Notes: generated by a model not told the origin, from the sequence alone. 64,000 nucleotides of DNA from Streptomyces sp. ML-6 (GCF_030116705.1 NZ_JAOTIK010000001.1:4802501-4866500); one strand, 5' to 3'; positions 17,792-26,226 are shown, counted from the first letter of the stretch. Made by a program: numbers and translations.

Positions 17792-18394
17792 ATGAGTGCC
17801 GCACCCGAATACGAGCTGGACGAGAAGTACAACTACCCCGTTCCTCCGCCCGAGGGCTGGACCGCGGATGATCTCGACCGGCTTCCGAATCTGCCGCGGC
17901 GCACTGAGCTGATCGATGGGAGTCTCGTCTTCATGAGTCCGCAGACCAGGTTTCACATGCGGACCATGCGTCTGCTGGAGAATTCTCTCCTTGAACAGGC
18001 GCCGGACGATCTCGATGTCTTTCGTGAATTCAGCGTCAGGCTGGACAGTCGGAACCGGCCGGAGCCGGACGTACTCGTGGTTCCACTGGGGGCGGACACC
18101 GGTCCCAAACAGACGTCGCTCCGGCCGGAGGACGTCATTTTGGTGGTGGAGGTCGTCTCTGAGGAATCAGCGGACAGGGATCGGGAGGTCAAGCCCCGGA
18201 AGTACGCGGCTGCCGGAGTCGTGCACTTCTGGAGGGTGGAGGCGGGCGCGGACGGTCTGCCCATCGTGTACGTGTACGAGCTCGACCCGGCACTGAAGGC
18301 GTACACGCCGACCGGCATTCACCACAACAAGCTGAAGTTGGACGTCCCCTTCCCTCTGGAAATCGACCTCACCGCGATCGATCGGCGGCGGTGA
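17792..18394 (+). CDS. Uma2-family (DUF820) PD-(D/E)XK-like protein
   Basis: 200 residues from ATG 17792 (GGGAG 5 nt upstream). The Uma2 fold of the restriction-endonuclease-like superfamily is shown by RRTELIDGSLVFMSP, the RPEPDVLVVP strand (the PD of the motif), VILVVEVVSEES, and the basic KPRKYAAAGVVHFW helix. Such proteins are abundant paralogues in streptomycetes; a nuclease activity is assumed from the fold but I know of no clear cellular role. Codon use has visibly more A/T in third positions (aat, tct, ctt, ttc gtg aat) than neighbours, consistent with acquisition. It is a single gene between guaA and the aldolase-like gene. Confidence 0.8.
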   Translation: MSAAPEYELDEKYNYPVPPPEGWTADDLDRLPNLPRRTELIDGSLVFMSPQTRFHMRTMRLLENSLLEQAPDDLDVFREFSVRLDSRNRPEPDVLVVPLGADTGPKQTSLRPEDVILVVEVVSEESADRDREVKPRKYAAAGVVHFWRVEAGADGLPIVYVYELDPALKAYTPTGIHHNKLKLDVPFPLEIDLTAIDRRR

Positions 18395-18499
18395 TGGACG
18401 GCGCCAGGGGTGCAGCCCCCACCCCCACACCCCTGGCCACTTGCGGCAACCGGCGGTAACTTCCGATCCCGTATGTCCTGGGAGTCCCGAGGAGCCGCC

Positions 18500-19324
18500 A
18501 TGTCCGAACCCGCCCCCGCGTCCGCCTCCGCCCCCGCGTCCACACCCGCGTCCGTCCCCGCCCCCGCGCCCATACCCGTGGACCGGCTCCACTTCGCGAT
18601 GCCGCCCGTCCACACGTCCGCGGCCGACGAGCGCGCGCACCGCAAGGAACGGCTGGCCGGGGCGTTGCGGCTGTTCGGGGAGTACGGGTACGAGGACGGC
18701 GTGTCCGGCCACATCACCGCGCGGGACCCGGAGTTCACCGACTGCTTCTGGGTCAACCCCTTCGGGATGCCCTTCGAGGGGCTCGGGCCGGACGAGCTGA
18801 TCATGGTCAACGGCGAGGGGCAGGTCGTCGAGGGCCGCCACCACGTCAACCAGGCCGCGTTCGCCGTGCACGCCCAGGTGCACCGGGCCCGTCCGGACGT
18901 CGTCGCCGTCGCCCACACCCACTCCGTGCACGGGCGGGCCCTGGCCGCGCTCGGCGAACTCGTCGAACCGATCACCCAGGAGTCCTGCGCCTTCTACGAG
19001 GACCACGTCCTGTACGACGCCTACACCGGCGTCGTCGTCGACGAGGACGAGGGACGCCGGATCGCCGCCGCGCTCGGCGGGCACAAGGCGATCGTGCTGC
19101 GCAACCACGGGCTGCTGACCGTGGGCGACTCGGTGGACGCGGCCGCGTGGTGGTTCATCGCGCTGGACCGCTCGTGCCAGGTGCAACTCGCCGCACGGGC
19201 GGCCGGGAAGCCGGTGGTGATCGGGCACCGGGACGCCGTCGCCACCCGGGAACAGCTGGGCAGCGACCTGGTGGCGTGGATCAACTACCAGCCCCTGTGG
19301 CGCCGGATCAGTCGCACATTCTGA
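18500..19324 (+). CDS. Class II aldolase/adducin family protein
   Basis: 274 residues from ATG 18500 (GAGGAG 5 nt upstream). After a low-complexity Ala/Pro/Ser N-terminus (about 30 residues) comes the class II aldolase fold: RLFGEYGYEDGVSGHITARDPE, NPFGMPFEGLGPDELI, the metal-binding HTHSVHG and NHGLLTVGDSV (the third histidine). Family members include fuculose-phosphate aldolases, methylthioribulose-phosphate dehydratase and non-enzymatic adducin-like proteins; this one resembles the larger bacterial group with an acidic residue in place of a sugar-phosphate site, so its substrate cannot be assigned. It stands alone; a six-TM protein follows 114 bp later. Confidence 0.83.
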   Translation: MSEPAPASASAPASTPASVPAPAPIPVDRLHFAMPPVHTSAADERAHRKERLAGALRLFGEYGYEDGVSGHITARDPEFTDCFWVNPFGMPFEGLGPDELIMVNGEGQVVEGRHHVNQAAFAVHAQVHRARPDVVAVAHTHSVHGRALAALGELVEPITQESCAFYEDHVLYDAYTGVVVDEDEGRRIAAALGGHKAIVLRNHGLLTVGDSVDAAAWWFIALDRSCQVQLAARAAGKPVVIGHRDAVATREQLGSDLVAWINYQPLWRRISRTF

Positions 19325-19438
19325 CGATACGCGCCGTCGGCCCGCCCCGATGCGGCCCGAAGCCTTTCCGTGCGGCACAATTCGCAGCAATAACAGTCGA
19401 GTTGGTTCGACCGGAGTTGGGAAAGGGCGGCGTTCTCC

Positions 19439-20707
19439 GTGGCGTTGGACGAGGCGAGTGCGGGCAGCACGCACACGGGCGGCTGCACGTGCGGTGGCTG
19501 CCCGCACGGGGCGCGCGAGGGACATCGGCGTGCGGTGGCCGCCTTCCTGGCCAAACGGGACGAGTTCGCCGCGGGCCAGGGGCTGCCGTCCGGGGTGGCC
19601 CACTCCGCGTCCGCGACCCGCCAGTGGGTCTCCGACGAACTGACCCAGTCCGCCAGGACCGTCGCCGAACGGGGCCGGGAGGCGGGCGAGGCCTGGTTGT
19701 ACCGGGTGTGGCGGCGCACCCTGATCGCGGTGTGGGGCGGCGTCGTCCTGCTGGTCCTCGGCGAGACCGTCACCGCCCTCGGCGGGGGCTGGACCAACGC
19801 CCGTACCGCGGGGCTGATCGCCGGACTCGTCACCGCCGGGCTGCTCACCGGCGCCGCCCACGTCCACCGCGCCCGCGGCGGCCTCCTCGCCCCCGTGATC
19901 GGCGAGGACAACCGGCTCTCCACCTCCCGCGCGGTCGCCGCCTCCTGGGTGCTGCTCGCGGTCTTCTCCGTGCTCGTGCTGGCGCTCCAGCTGGCGGGCG
20001 CCTCCGACCCCGCCGAGCGGGACGAACTGATCGAGGGACTCGACCTGGCGAGGGGCGCCGGGGTGGTGACGGTGCTGGCGCTGGTGTGCGCCGTCGCCGT
20101 GGTGGTGCGCCGGGTGGTGACCGTACGGACCCTGGCCGGCCGGCTCCAGAAGCTGCGGGCCGTCCGGCCGCGCGCCGCCGACCTGCTCACCGACGACTCC
20201 GGCCGGGGCAGCTTCACGGACGTGCAGTACGTGCTGGTCAGCACCGTCGCCGTGCTGTTCGCCGCGGTCCGGCTGGCCCGCAGGCCCGAGCAACTGCCCG
20301 ACCTGCCCTGGGGGCTGGCGCTGCTGGTCACCGTCTCGGCGCTCGCGTACTTCGCCGGGAAGTACACGGAGGGCGGCCGTCCGGTGATCCTCTCGGTGGT
20401 GCGGGCCCGCGAGGCCGGGGACCTGGACGCGTCGGTGCGCACCGGCGACGACATCGAGATCCGCGGCGCGGGTTTCGTGCCGCCCGGGGCCGGGACGCCG
20501 GACCGGCTGGCCCGGCTGGTCGTCCGGATAGGGCGGGTCCACGTGCACGTACCGCTGATCCCGGTCACCGGCGGCTTCGCCAACCCGACGGACGGCGTCC
20601 TCACCGTGCCGGTGCCCGTCGAGGTCGAACCGGGGGTGGTGGAGGTGCAGGTCGTGACCGCCGCCGGGGTGGAGACGAACCGGGTCGAGATCGACGTGAC
20701 GGACTGA
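19439..20707 (+). CDS. Multi-pass membrane protein with Cys-rich N-terminus and IPT-like C-terminus
   Basis: 422 residues, GTG start. I do not recognise the family. The first 30 residues carry a CTCGGCPHG cluster with a nearby His, a possible metal site. A soluble segment leads to about six TM helices between residues 97 and 310 (for example LIAVWGGVVLLVLGETV, WVLLAVFSVLVLALQL, LPWGLALLVTVSALAYF). The last 110 residues look like an Ig-like/IPT-TIG beta domain (DDIEIRGAGFVPPG, PVEVEPGVVEVQVVTAAG), which would sit on one face of the membrane. No operon partner is obvious: DoxX starts 129 bp downstream. Confidence 0.72.
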   Translation: MALDEASAGSTHTGGCTCGGCPHGAREGHRRAVAAFLAKRDEFAAGQGLPSGVAHSASATRQWVSDELTQSARTVAERGREAGEAWLYRVWRRTLIAVWGGVVLLVLGETVTALGGGWTNARTAGLIAGLVTAGLLTGAAHVHRARGGLLAPVIGEDNRLSTSRAVAASWVLLAVFSVLVLALQLAGASDPAERDELIEGLDLARGAGVVTVLALVCAVAVVVRRVVTVRTLAGRLQKLRAVRPRAADLLTDDSGRGSFTDVQYVLVSTVAVLFAAVRLARRPEQLPDLPWGLALLVTVSALAYFAGKYTEGGRPVILSVVRAREAGDLDASVRTGDDIEIRGAGFVPPGAGTPDRLARLVVRIGRVHVHVPLIPVTGGFANPTDGVLTVPVPVEVEPGVVEVQVVTAAGVETNRVEIDVTD

Positions 20708-20836
20708 CCGCCGCCCCTCACCCCCGGCCCCGCTCCTCACCCCCGGCCCTGCTCCTCGCCACCCCACCGGGTGATCGCCGCGCGCGTCGCGTACGTATCG
20801 TCTGGTGACGGGGACGACGAGAGGTGAGGTGACCAC

Positions 20837-21382
20837 ATGCGGGATCACGGCTTGTACGTACGCGGTACGGGCGGCCCGAACGGATGGAACGGGCTGAACG
20901 GAGCGGGCAGGGCGAACGGGATCGGGGAACTGGCGCGGCGGCACGCCCTGCTGCCGTTGCGGATCTTCCTCGGCGTCACCTTCGTCTACGCCGGGCTCGA
21001 CAAGCTGACGGACAGTTCGTTCTTCCACGCGAGCGGGCCGGGCTCCCTCGGCGAGACCCTGCACGCGGTGCGCGACTCGTCCGCGATCCCGGCCCTGGTC
21101 GACCTCGCGCTGAAGAGCCCCGGCGGCTTCGGGTACGCCATCGCCGTCGGGGAACTCCTCGTCGGCCTCGGCACCCTCCTCGGGCTGTGGGCCCGGATCG
21201 CCGCGCTCGGCGGGGCGCTGATCTCGCTGAGCCTGTGGCTGACCGTCAGCTGGCAGGCCGATCCGTACTACCTGGGCAACGACCTGGCCTATCTCGCGGC
21301 CTGGCTGCCGCTGCTCCTGGCCGGGGCACCCACGTTCTCGGCGGACGCCCTCCTCGCGTCGCGGCGACGGCGGATCATGTAG
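20837..21382 (+). CDS. DoxX-family membrane protein
   Basis: 181 residues, about four TM helices. The DoxX pattern is visible: LRIFLGVTFVYAGLDKLTD at the first helix, then GYAIAVGELLVGLGTLLGLWARIAA and SWQADPYYLGNDLAYLAAWLPLLLAG. DoxX proteins are small membrane subunits tied to quinone/thiosulfate oxidation or oxidative-stress complexes in other organisms; the specific role here is unknown. ATG 20837 follows GAGGTGAGGTGACCAC. Its last 94 bp overlap, on the opposite strand, the 3' end of the small membrane protein gene. Confidence 0.8.
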   Translation: MRDHGLYVRGTGGPNGWNGLNGAGRANGIGELARRHALLPLRIFLGVTFVYAGLDKLTDSSFFHASGPGSLGETLHAVRDSSAIPALVDLALKSPGGFGYAIAVGELLVGLGTLLGLWARIAALGGALISLSLWLTVSWQADPYYLGNDLAYLAAWLPLLLAGAPTFSADALLASRRRRIM

Positions 21383-21552
21383 TTCACCCAGGTCACGGTG
21401 GCGGCCAGCCAGAGGCCGCCGAAGAACAGCGGGAAGAAGAAGGTCCAGGAGGCGTTCCAGGAGCCCGCGGCGTCCGCCGCGTACCCCGCGGCCAGGGCGA
21501 GCACGACCACGCCCGTCACCGCACGTCCCGGACGGAACTCATGACGCAGCAC
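21289..21552 (-). CDS. Small two-TM membrane protein
   Basis: 87 residues from GTG 21552, which overlaps the last codons of the upstream PspC/toastrack gene (stop at 21539), so translation is probably coupled. Two hydrophobic segments, AVTGVVVLALAAGYAADAA and FFFPLFFGGLWLAATVTWV, are followed by a basic tail YMIRRRRDARR. I do not recognise a family beyond a hypothetical membrane protein; it may assist the PspC system. The 3' end runs 94 bp into doxX on the opposite strand. Confidence 0.62.
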   Translation of the reverse strand: MLRHEFRPGRAVTGVVVLALAAGYAADAAGSWNASWTFFFPLFFGGLWLAATVTWVNYMIRRRRDARRASAENVGAPARSSGSQAAR

Positions 21553-22930
21553 GGGTGACCTCCACCTGTCCGATGCCGACTTCGAGAGTGAGCTCGACCG
21601 TGCCGGCCGGCTTGCTGCCCGGGGCCGGGGGCAGCGTCCGGTGCTCGTTCTGCGACGGCCTGATGTTCACGTCGATCTGCTGTTCGGCCGGGGCGTCGGC
21701 GGGGCGGCTGTCCGGCAGCGAGATGTCCCCGAGGTTCGCCCGCGCGGCCACCTCCACCGTCACCTCCTCCGGTACGACGACGACCACGCGGCCGGCCCCG
21801 ACGTCCACCTTCGTCGTGACGGTGTCGCCCCGGGGGACCGTGACCCCGGTGAGGTCCAGCCGGGCCACCCCGGTGCCCAGGTGGTAGTCGGGCCGGACGG
21901 CGGACGCCGAGGTCGGGCGCCAGCTCTCGCGCATCCACTGCGTGGAGATCTCCTTGGGCAGCGCGGAGGCGCCCGCCAGCAGAACGGCCGTGATCATCGC
22001 CAGCATGACCGTGCCGAACCCGGTCCGGCCGAGGAACGAGCTGACCAGGATGCCCAGCCCGAACACCGCGAGCGCGGCGGCCAGACCGAACTGCAGGCTC
22101 GTGCCGAGCGGGTGCGAGTCCCAGCTCAGCCCCGTGCCCAGACCGCCCGCGATCAGCGCGAACAGGAACACGAGACCGCCGATCGGGACCGGCCCCCGGG
22201 TGCCGGGCTCCCGCCGGGGCACCCGGAACGGATTGTCCGGGCTCCCCCACGCGGGCTGGGGCGACCGGTACGGCCTGCCCGGTCCGCCCGGCGCCTCCGG
22301 TCCACCGGGTCCGCCCGGCCCGTCCGGGGGCAGCGCGTCGGCCGGGCCCCACAGATAGCCGAGGCTCACCGGCCCCGTCGTGCCGTCCTTGACGATCGGG
22401 TCGCGCCACCACGACGGGCTGCCCGGCGACGGCGGCGCCTTCACCTCGGGGGGCGCGTCGGCCACCGCCTGCGCGGCCGTCGGGTGCAGCGGGTCCGCGG
22501 GCGCCACCGTCCTGCGCTGCTGCGTCCACACGGCGAAGCCCACGACCGCGAGCGACAGCATCGCGGAGAACGCCAGCGTCCCGCCGTTGTTCAGCATGGA
22601 GAGGAACAGCCCGCAGCCGATCAGCGCGAGGAGCACCGCGATCAGCGACGCGCCCTCCACCCGGCCGGACAGCAGCCGGCGCGCCTCGTTCTCCTCCTCG
22701 CCGTCCGCGGGGATCAGCAGCCAGGCGAAGCCGTAGAAGATCAGCCCGATGCCGCCGGTCACCGACAGCACGCCGAGCACGATCCGGAAGATGACCGGAT
22801 CGACGTCGCAGTAGCGGCCGAGTCCGCCGCACACCCCGGCCACGACCTTGTGCCGAGGGCTGCGCCGCAGCTGCGGAGCCGGTTCGGGGGGCTGGGCGAC
22901 ACCGGGGGCGGCGTCCTGGGGAACGGTCAT
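21539..22930 (-). CDS. PspC domain membrane protein with toastrack-like C-terminus
   Basis: 463 residues from ATG 22930 (GGAG close upstream, spacing short). The N-terminal PspC domain is LRRSPRHKVVAGVCGGLGRYCDVDP with its helix IVLGVLSVTGGIGLIFYGFAWLLIP. Further TM pairs follow at about 105-145 and 250-320, separated by a Gly/Pro-rich loop. The last 140 residues (VARLDLTGVTVPRGD to GIGQVEVTRAA) are a repetitive beta region of the toastrack/LiaF type. PspC proteins monitor membrane or envelope stress and work with a kinase/regulator pair; here the divergent gene is exactly that. Two copies of a CCGAYCCCTG-like motif sit 42-62 bp upstream of the start. Confidence 0.82.
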   Translation of the reverse strand: MTVPQDAAPGVAQPPEPAPQLRRSPRHKVVAGVCGGLGRYCDVDPVIFRIVLGVLSVTGGIGLIFYGFAWLLIPADGEEENEARRLLSGRVEGASLIAVLLALIGCGLFLSMLNNGGTLAFSAMLSLAVVGFAVWTQQRRTVAPADPLHPTAAQAVADAPPEVKAPPSPGSPSWWRDPIVKDGTTGPVSLGYLWGPADALPPDGPGGPGGPEAPGGPGRPYRSPQPAWGSPDNPFRVPRREPGTRGPVPIGGLVFLFALIAGGLGTGLSWDSHPLGTSLQFGLAAALAVFGLGILVSSFLGRTGFGTVMLAMITAVLLAGASALPKEISTQWMRESWRPTSASAVRPDYHLGTGVARLDLTGVTVPRGDTVTTKVDVGAGRVVVVVPEEVTVEVAARANLGDISLPDSRPADAPAEQQIDVNIRPSQNEHRTLPPAPGSKPAGTVELTLEVGIGQVEVTRAAS

Positions 22931-22971
22931 GGCTCCATGGTGACGGGCCGGACGCCGGTCCGGGACCCGCC

Positions 22972-22992
22972 CCGACCCTGGCCGATCCCTGA
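22972..22992 (-). promoter_or_regulatory. Candidate response-regulator site in front of the PspC/toastrack gene
   Basis: Two near-identical units, CCGACCCTG (22972-22980) and CCGATCCCTGA (22982-22992), spaced 10 bp apart, 42-62 bp upstream of the PspC gene start. The same motif recurs at 23155-23182 before the divergent kinase gene, at almost the same distance. Suggests common regulation, most simply by the linked response regulator. Confidence 0.4.
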
Positions 22993-23154
22993 TATTGGCC
23001 CCGAGGCACTCGGGGCCCGGGATCTTCGAGGACCCGGCGCCCGGCCCCGGCAACCCGGCGCCCCGGACCCGCCCGGAACCGGAACCGGAGCCCACGGATT
23101 CCTGCCGCTGCCCGCTGCTTCCCGCCGCTCCCCGTCGTGCCCGGTGCGGGGCTC

Positions 23155-23182
23155 TCAGGGTCGAGTGGGGGACCGACCCTGA
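23155..23182 (+). promoter_or_regulatory. Candidate response-regulator site in front of the PspC-kinase gene
   Basis: Inverted repeat TCAGGGTCG (23155-23163) and CGACCCTGA (23174-23182) separated by 10 nt, lying 36-63 bp upstream of the kinase ATG (23218). It is the same half-site as in the 22972-22992 pair, here in inverted orientation. It could also form a small hairpin in RNA, but recurrence in front of the other gene favours a protein-binding site. Confidence 0.45.
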
Positions 23183-23217
23183 TGCCACCACCCGCGCGGG
23201 CATGTGACGATCGATGC

Positions 23218-24516
23218 ATGCCAGCCGCCACGACCCGAGCCCCGGGCTCCCGCACCGCCGACCCGGACGAGCCGCCGCAGCGGCGGCTGTACCGCAGCGC
23301 GGACGGACGGATGCTCGGCGGTGTCGCGCGCGGCCTCGCCGGGCACATAGGGCTGCCGGTCGCCTGGGTGCGGTTCGTCTTCCTCGGCCTGTTCTTCGCG
23401 GACGGCCTCGGCGCCCTGCTCTACGCCGTGTTCTGGATCGTCGTCCCGCTCGGCGTCGGCGGCGTCGAACCGCCGCGCCCGCTCTTCGAGACCGCCCCGG
23501 ACGGCACCCGCCGGCTCCGCAAACCCGACAAGGGCCAGGTCTTCGCCCTGATCGCGCTGCTCATCGGCGCCATGATCTTCGTCGGCAACGTCGACATGGG
23601 CAGCAAGGCCAACCGCTACATCTGGCCGACGCTGCTGATCGGCGCCGGTTCCGTACTGGTGTGGCGGCAGGCCGACAACGCCCGGCGCGCCCGCTGGATG
23701 GAGGTCGGCAGCCGCCGCCGGGTGCTGCACCTGGCCCGAGGTTTCGCCGGGGTCGCCCTGGTCGGCCTCGGACTGGCCGTCTTCATGGTGGTGCGCGGCT
23801 CCGCGGCCCAGCTCGGCAACGTCCTGACGGCGGCGATAGCCGTGCTCACCGGCATCGCGCTGCTGGCCGGCCCCTACCTCGTGCGCATGACCCAGGACCT
23901 GTCCGAGGAGCGCACCATGCGCATCAGGGCCCAGGAACGCGCCGAGGTGGCCGCCCACGTGCACGACTCGGTGCTGCACACCCTCACCCTGATCCAGCGC
24001 AACGCGGAGGACGCCGGAGAGGTCCGCAGGCTGGCCCGCGCCCAGGAACGCGAACTGCGCAACTGGCTGTACAACCCCGAGGGCACCGGCAAGGACGAGG
24101 ACGACGAACCCGAGACCCTCGCCGAGGCCGTCAAGCGCGCCGCCGCCGAGGTCGAGGACAAGCACGGCGTCCCGCTGGAGGTGGTCGTCGTCGGCGACTG
24201 CCCGCTGGACGAGAAGCTGGTCGCACAGATGCAGGCCGCGCGCGAGGCGATGGTCAACGCCGCCAAGTACGGTGGCGAGGGCGGCGCCGTGCAGGTGTAC
24301 GCGGAGGTCGAGGGCCGTACGGTCTTCGTGTCGGTGCGCGACCGGGGCCCGGGGTTCGACCTGGACTCCGTACCGGGGGACAGAATGGGCGTACGAGAAT
24401 CGATCATCGGCCGGATGCAGCGCAACGGCGGCACGGCACGGCTGCGTTCGGTGCCCGACGGGGGCACGGAGGTCGAGCTGGAGATGGAGAGGGCGAGCGA
24501 TGACCAGGACCACTGA
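23218..24516 (+). CDS. Histidine kinase with N-terminal PspC domain
   Basis: 432 residues from ATG 23218, preceded by only a weak Shine-Dalgarno. The PspC domain occupies residues 22-82 (RRLYRSADGRMLGGVARGLAG, ending VFWIVVPLGVGG); three more TM stretches follow (about 107-123, 135-150, 176-222). The kinase core is the NarL/LiaS-type (HisKA_3): the phospho-acceptor is His249 in AAHVHDSVLHTL, with MVNAAKYGG (N box) and RDRGPGFDLDSVP / GMRESI-like G boxes. Fusion of the sensor directly to the kinase means envelope signal and phosphorylation are in one chain. It overlaps the response regulator by 17 bp. Confidence 0.88.
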   Translation: MPAATTRAPGSRTADPDEPPQRRLYRSADGRMLGGVARGLAGHIGLPVAWVRFVFLGLFFADGLGALLYAVFWIVVPLGVGGVEPPRPLFETAPDGTRRLRKPDKGQVFALIALLIGAMIFVGNVDMGSKANRYIWPTLLIGAGSVLVWRQADNARRARWMEVGSRRRVLHLARGFAGVALVGLGLAVFMVVRGSAAQLGNVLTAAIAVLTGIALLAGPYLVRMTQDLSEERTMRIRAQERAEVAAHVHDSVLHTLTLIQRNAEDAGEVRRLARAQERELRNWLYNPEGTGKDEDDEPETLAEAVKRAAAEVEDKHGVPLEVVVVGDCPLDEKLVAQMQAAREAMVNAAKYGGEGGAVQVYAEVEGRTVFVSVRDRGPGFDLDSVPGDRMGVRESIIGRMQRNGGTARLRSVPDGGTEVELEMERASDDQDH

Positions 24517-25195
24517 ACCGGGCGGGGGCCCGGAGCGCCGGGTACGGGTCGTGCTCGTCGACGACCACCGGATGTTCCGCACCGGAGTCCAGGCCGAGAT
24601 CGGCCGCACCGAGGAGACCGGCGTCGAGGTCGTCGGCGAGGCCGCGGACGTCGACCAGGCGGTCACCGTCATCACGGCGACGCGCCCCGAGGTCGTCCTC
24701 CTCGACGTGCACCTGCCCGGGGGCGGCGGCGTCGAGGTGCTGCGCCGCTGCGCCCCGTTGATGGGCGCGGCGGAGAACCCGGTGCGGTTCCTGGCGCTGT
24801 CCGTCTCGGACGCCGCCGAGGACGTCATCGGCGTCATCCGGGGCGGCGCCCGCGGCTATGTCACCAAGACCATCACCGGCACCGACCTGATCGACTCGGT
24901 CTTCCGGGTCCAGGAGGGCGACGCGGTGTTCTCGCCCCGGCTGGCCGGCTTCGTCCTCGACGCCTTCGCCTCCACGGACGCGCCGCCGGTCGACGAGGAC
25001 CTGGACCGGCTGACCCAGCGCGAGCGCGAGGTGCTGCGGCTGATCGCCCGCGGCTACGCGTACAAGGAGATCGCCAAGCAGCTGTTCATCTCGGTGAAGA
25101 CGGTCGAGTCGCACGTCTCGGCGGTGCTGCGCAAGCTCCAGCTGTCGAACCGGCACGAGCTGACCCGGTGGGCCACGGCCCGACGGCTGGTCTGA
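24500..25195 (+). CDS. LuxR/NarL-family response regulator
   Basis: 231 residues, ATG inside the 3' end of the kinase gene (17-bp overlap), so the pair is translationally coupled. Receiver domain with the acidic pair in VLVDDHRMFRTG, phospho-acceptor Asp69 in VVLLDVHLPG, and Lys in GYVTKTITG. The LuxR-type HTH is at the C-terminus: LTQREREVLRLIARGYAYKEIAKQ then SVKTVESHVSAVLRKLQLSNR. It should be phosphorylated by the PspC-kinase and probably regulates both divergent promoters (motifs at 22972-22992 and 23155-23182). Confidence 0.93.
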   Translation: MTRTTEPGGGPERRVRVVLVDDHRMFRTGVQAEIGRTEETGVEVVGEAADVDQAVTVITATRPEVVLLDVHLPGGGGVEVLRRCAPLMGAAENPVRFLALSVSDAAEDVIGVIRGGARGYVTKTITGTDLIDSVFRVQEGDAVFSPRLAGFVLDAFASTDAPPVDEDLDRLTQREREVLRLIARGYAYKEIAKQLFISVKTVESHVSAVLRKLQLSNRHELTRWATARRLV

Positions 25196-25200
25196 GCCCC

Positions 25201-25260
25201 CGGACCGCAGACCCCACCGGACCGCAGACCCCACCGGACCGCAGACCCCACCGGACCGCC
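25201..25260. repeat. 17-bp tandem repeat after the response regulator
   Basis: CGGACCGCAGACCCCAC three times (25201-25217, 25218-25234, 25235-25251) plus a partial fourth unit, directly after the response-regulator stop (25195) and before the convergent GNAT gene stop (25339). No terminator-like stem is obvious in this interval. Confidence 0.8.
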
Positions 25261-25338
25261 GGATCGCGGAACCTGCCGGGCGGCCGTCCGGGGCACCGGC
25301 CGTGGGTGGCCGTCGGGTGGCCGCCGGGCGGTCGTCGG

Positions 25339-26103
25339 TCAGGCTGCCGGGTCGAGCGAGATGTTCAGCTTCTCGCCGATCCGGCGGTAGCCGATGCCCG
25401 CGTAGATCCGCTCGACGTCGGCGTCGCCCGGCTCCAGCCAGACCACCCGGCAGCCGCGCTCGAAGGCGGTCGCGGTGAGGTGGGCGGAGAGCGCGGCGCC
25501 GATGCCCCGGCGCCGGAACGCGTCGGCGACGGCGAGTCCGGCCAGTTCGGTGAGGCCGTCGACGGGGACCGAGCAGCCGCCCGCGCCCGCCGGTGTGCCG
25601 TCGACGGTGGCGAGGGCCGCGACCCCGCCGTCCTCGACCGCCGTGCGCAGCCACCGTTCCGTGCCGTCCTCGGGCTCGCCCGTCCCGCCGTACCCGTGGT
25701 GCTGGACGAGCGCGGCGGCGGCGAGCTCCGCGTCGGTGGCCGGTTCGGTGATCGTGAGGGCCTCCACCGGCTTCGGGGCACGCAGGTCGCCGGGGGCGCA
25801 GGCCAGGACCGGAGCCCGGTTCTCGACGGTGAACCCGGCGGCGAGCAGCGCGGGTTCGACCGCGGGCGCCCAGCCGGTCAGGAACTCCAGCCGCGGCAGC
25901 CGGTCGTGCGCGCGGAACGCCGCGACCAGGGCGTCGAGTTCCCCGGGCGTCGGTTCGGCGTCCTGGTCGGGTATGGCGTAATTGGCGTACTTGATGGACC
26001 AGTCGGGGTTGTACCGCACGGTGAACGGCCCGACCCGGAGATGGTCGGGGGAGCGCAGGGCGAGGGTACGGGCATGGGTCTGGACATCGACGTCCATGGG
26101 CAT
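25339..26103 (-). CDS. GNAT-family N-acetyltransferase (double GNAT fold)
   Basis: 254 residues. The C-terminal half is a canonical acetyl-CoA-binding domain: ELAGLAVADAFRRRGIGAALSAHL (motif A, RRxxGxG) and the late strand CRVVWLEPGDADVERIYAGIGYRRIGE. The N-terminal half (RVGPFTVRYNPDWSIKYANYAIP onward) looks like a degenerate partner domain. ATG 26103 is used; ATG 26097 two codons later is possible, both 8-15 nt after GAGGAC. The substrate is unknown; it is a single gene between the response regulator and the NlpC/P60 gene. Confidence 0.83.
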   Translation of the reverse strand: MPMDVDVQTHARTLALRSPDHLRVGPFTVRYNPDWSIKYANYAIPDQDAEPTPGELDALVAAFRAHDRLPRLEFLTGWAPAVEPALLAAGFTVENRAPVLACAPGDLRAPKPVEALTITEPATDAELAAAALVQHHGYGGTGEPEDGTERWLRTAVEDGGVAALATVDGTPAGAGGCSVPVDGLTELAGLAVADAFRRRGIGAALSAHLTATAFERGCRVVWLEPGDADVERIYAGIGYRRIGEKLNISLDPAA

Positions 26104-26226
26104 GTGTGGGTGTCCTCGGGCCGGTTGGTCGGTGGCGGGTCGCTCCCGACGGGGCCGACCCGGTGGCGGTCCGACCCGGGCACGGTCGCCCGGCGGCGGC
26201 CCCCGCTCCGGATCGGAATCGGGAGC

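Noticed and set aside
25201..25260. Tandem repeats as a possible CRISPR array (also 15265-15334, 14691-14753)
   Set aside because: Units are contiguous, short and lack unique spacers; no cas genes are nearby.
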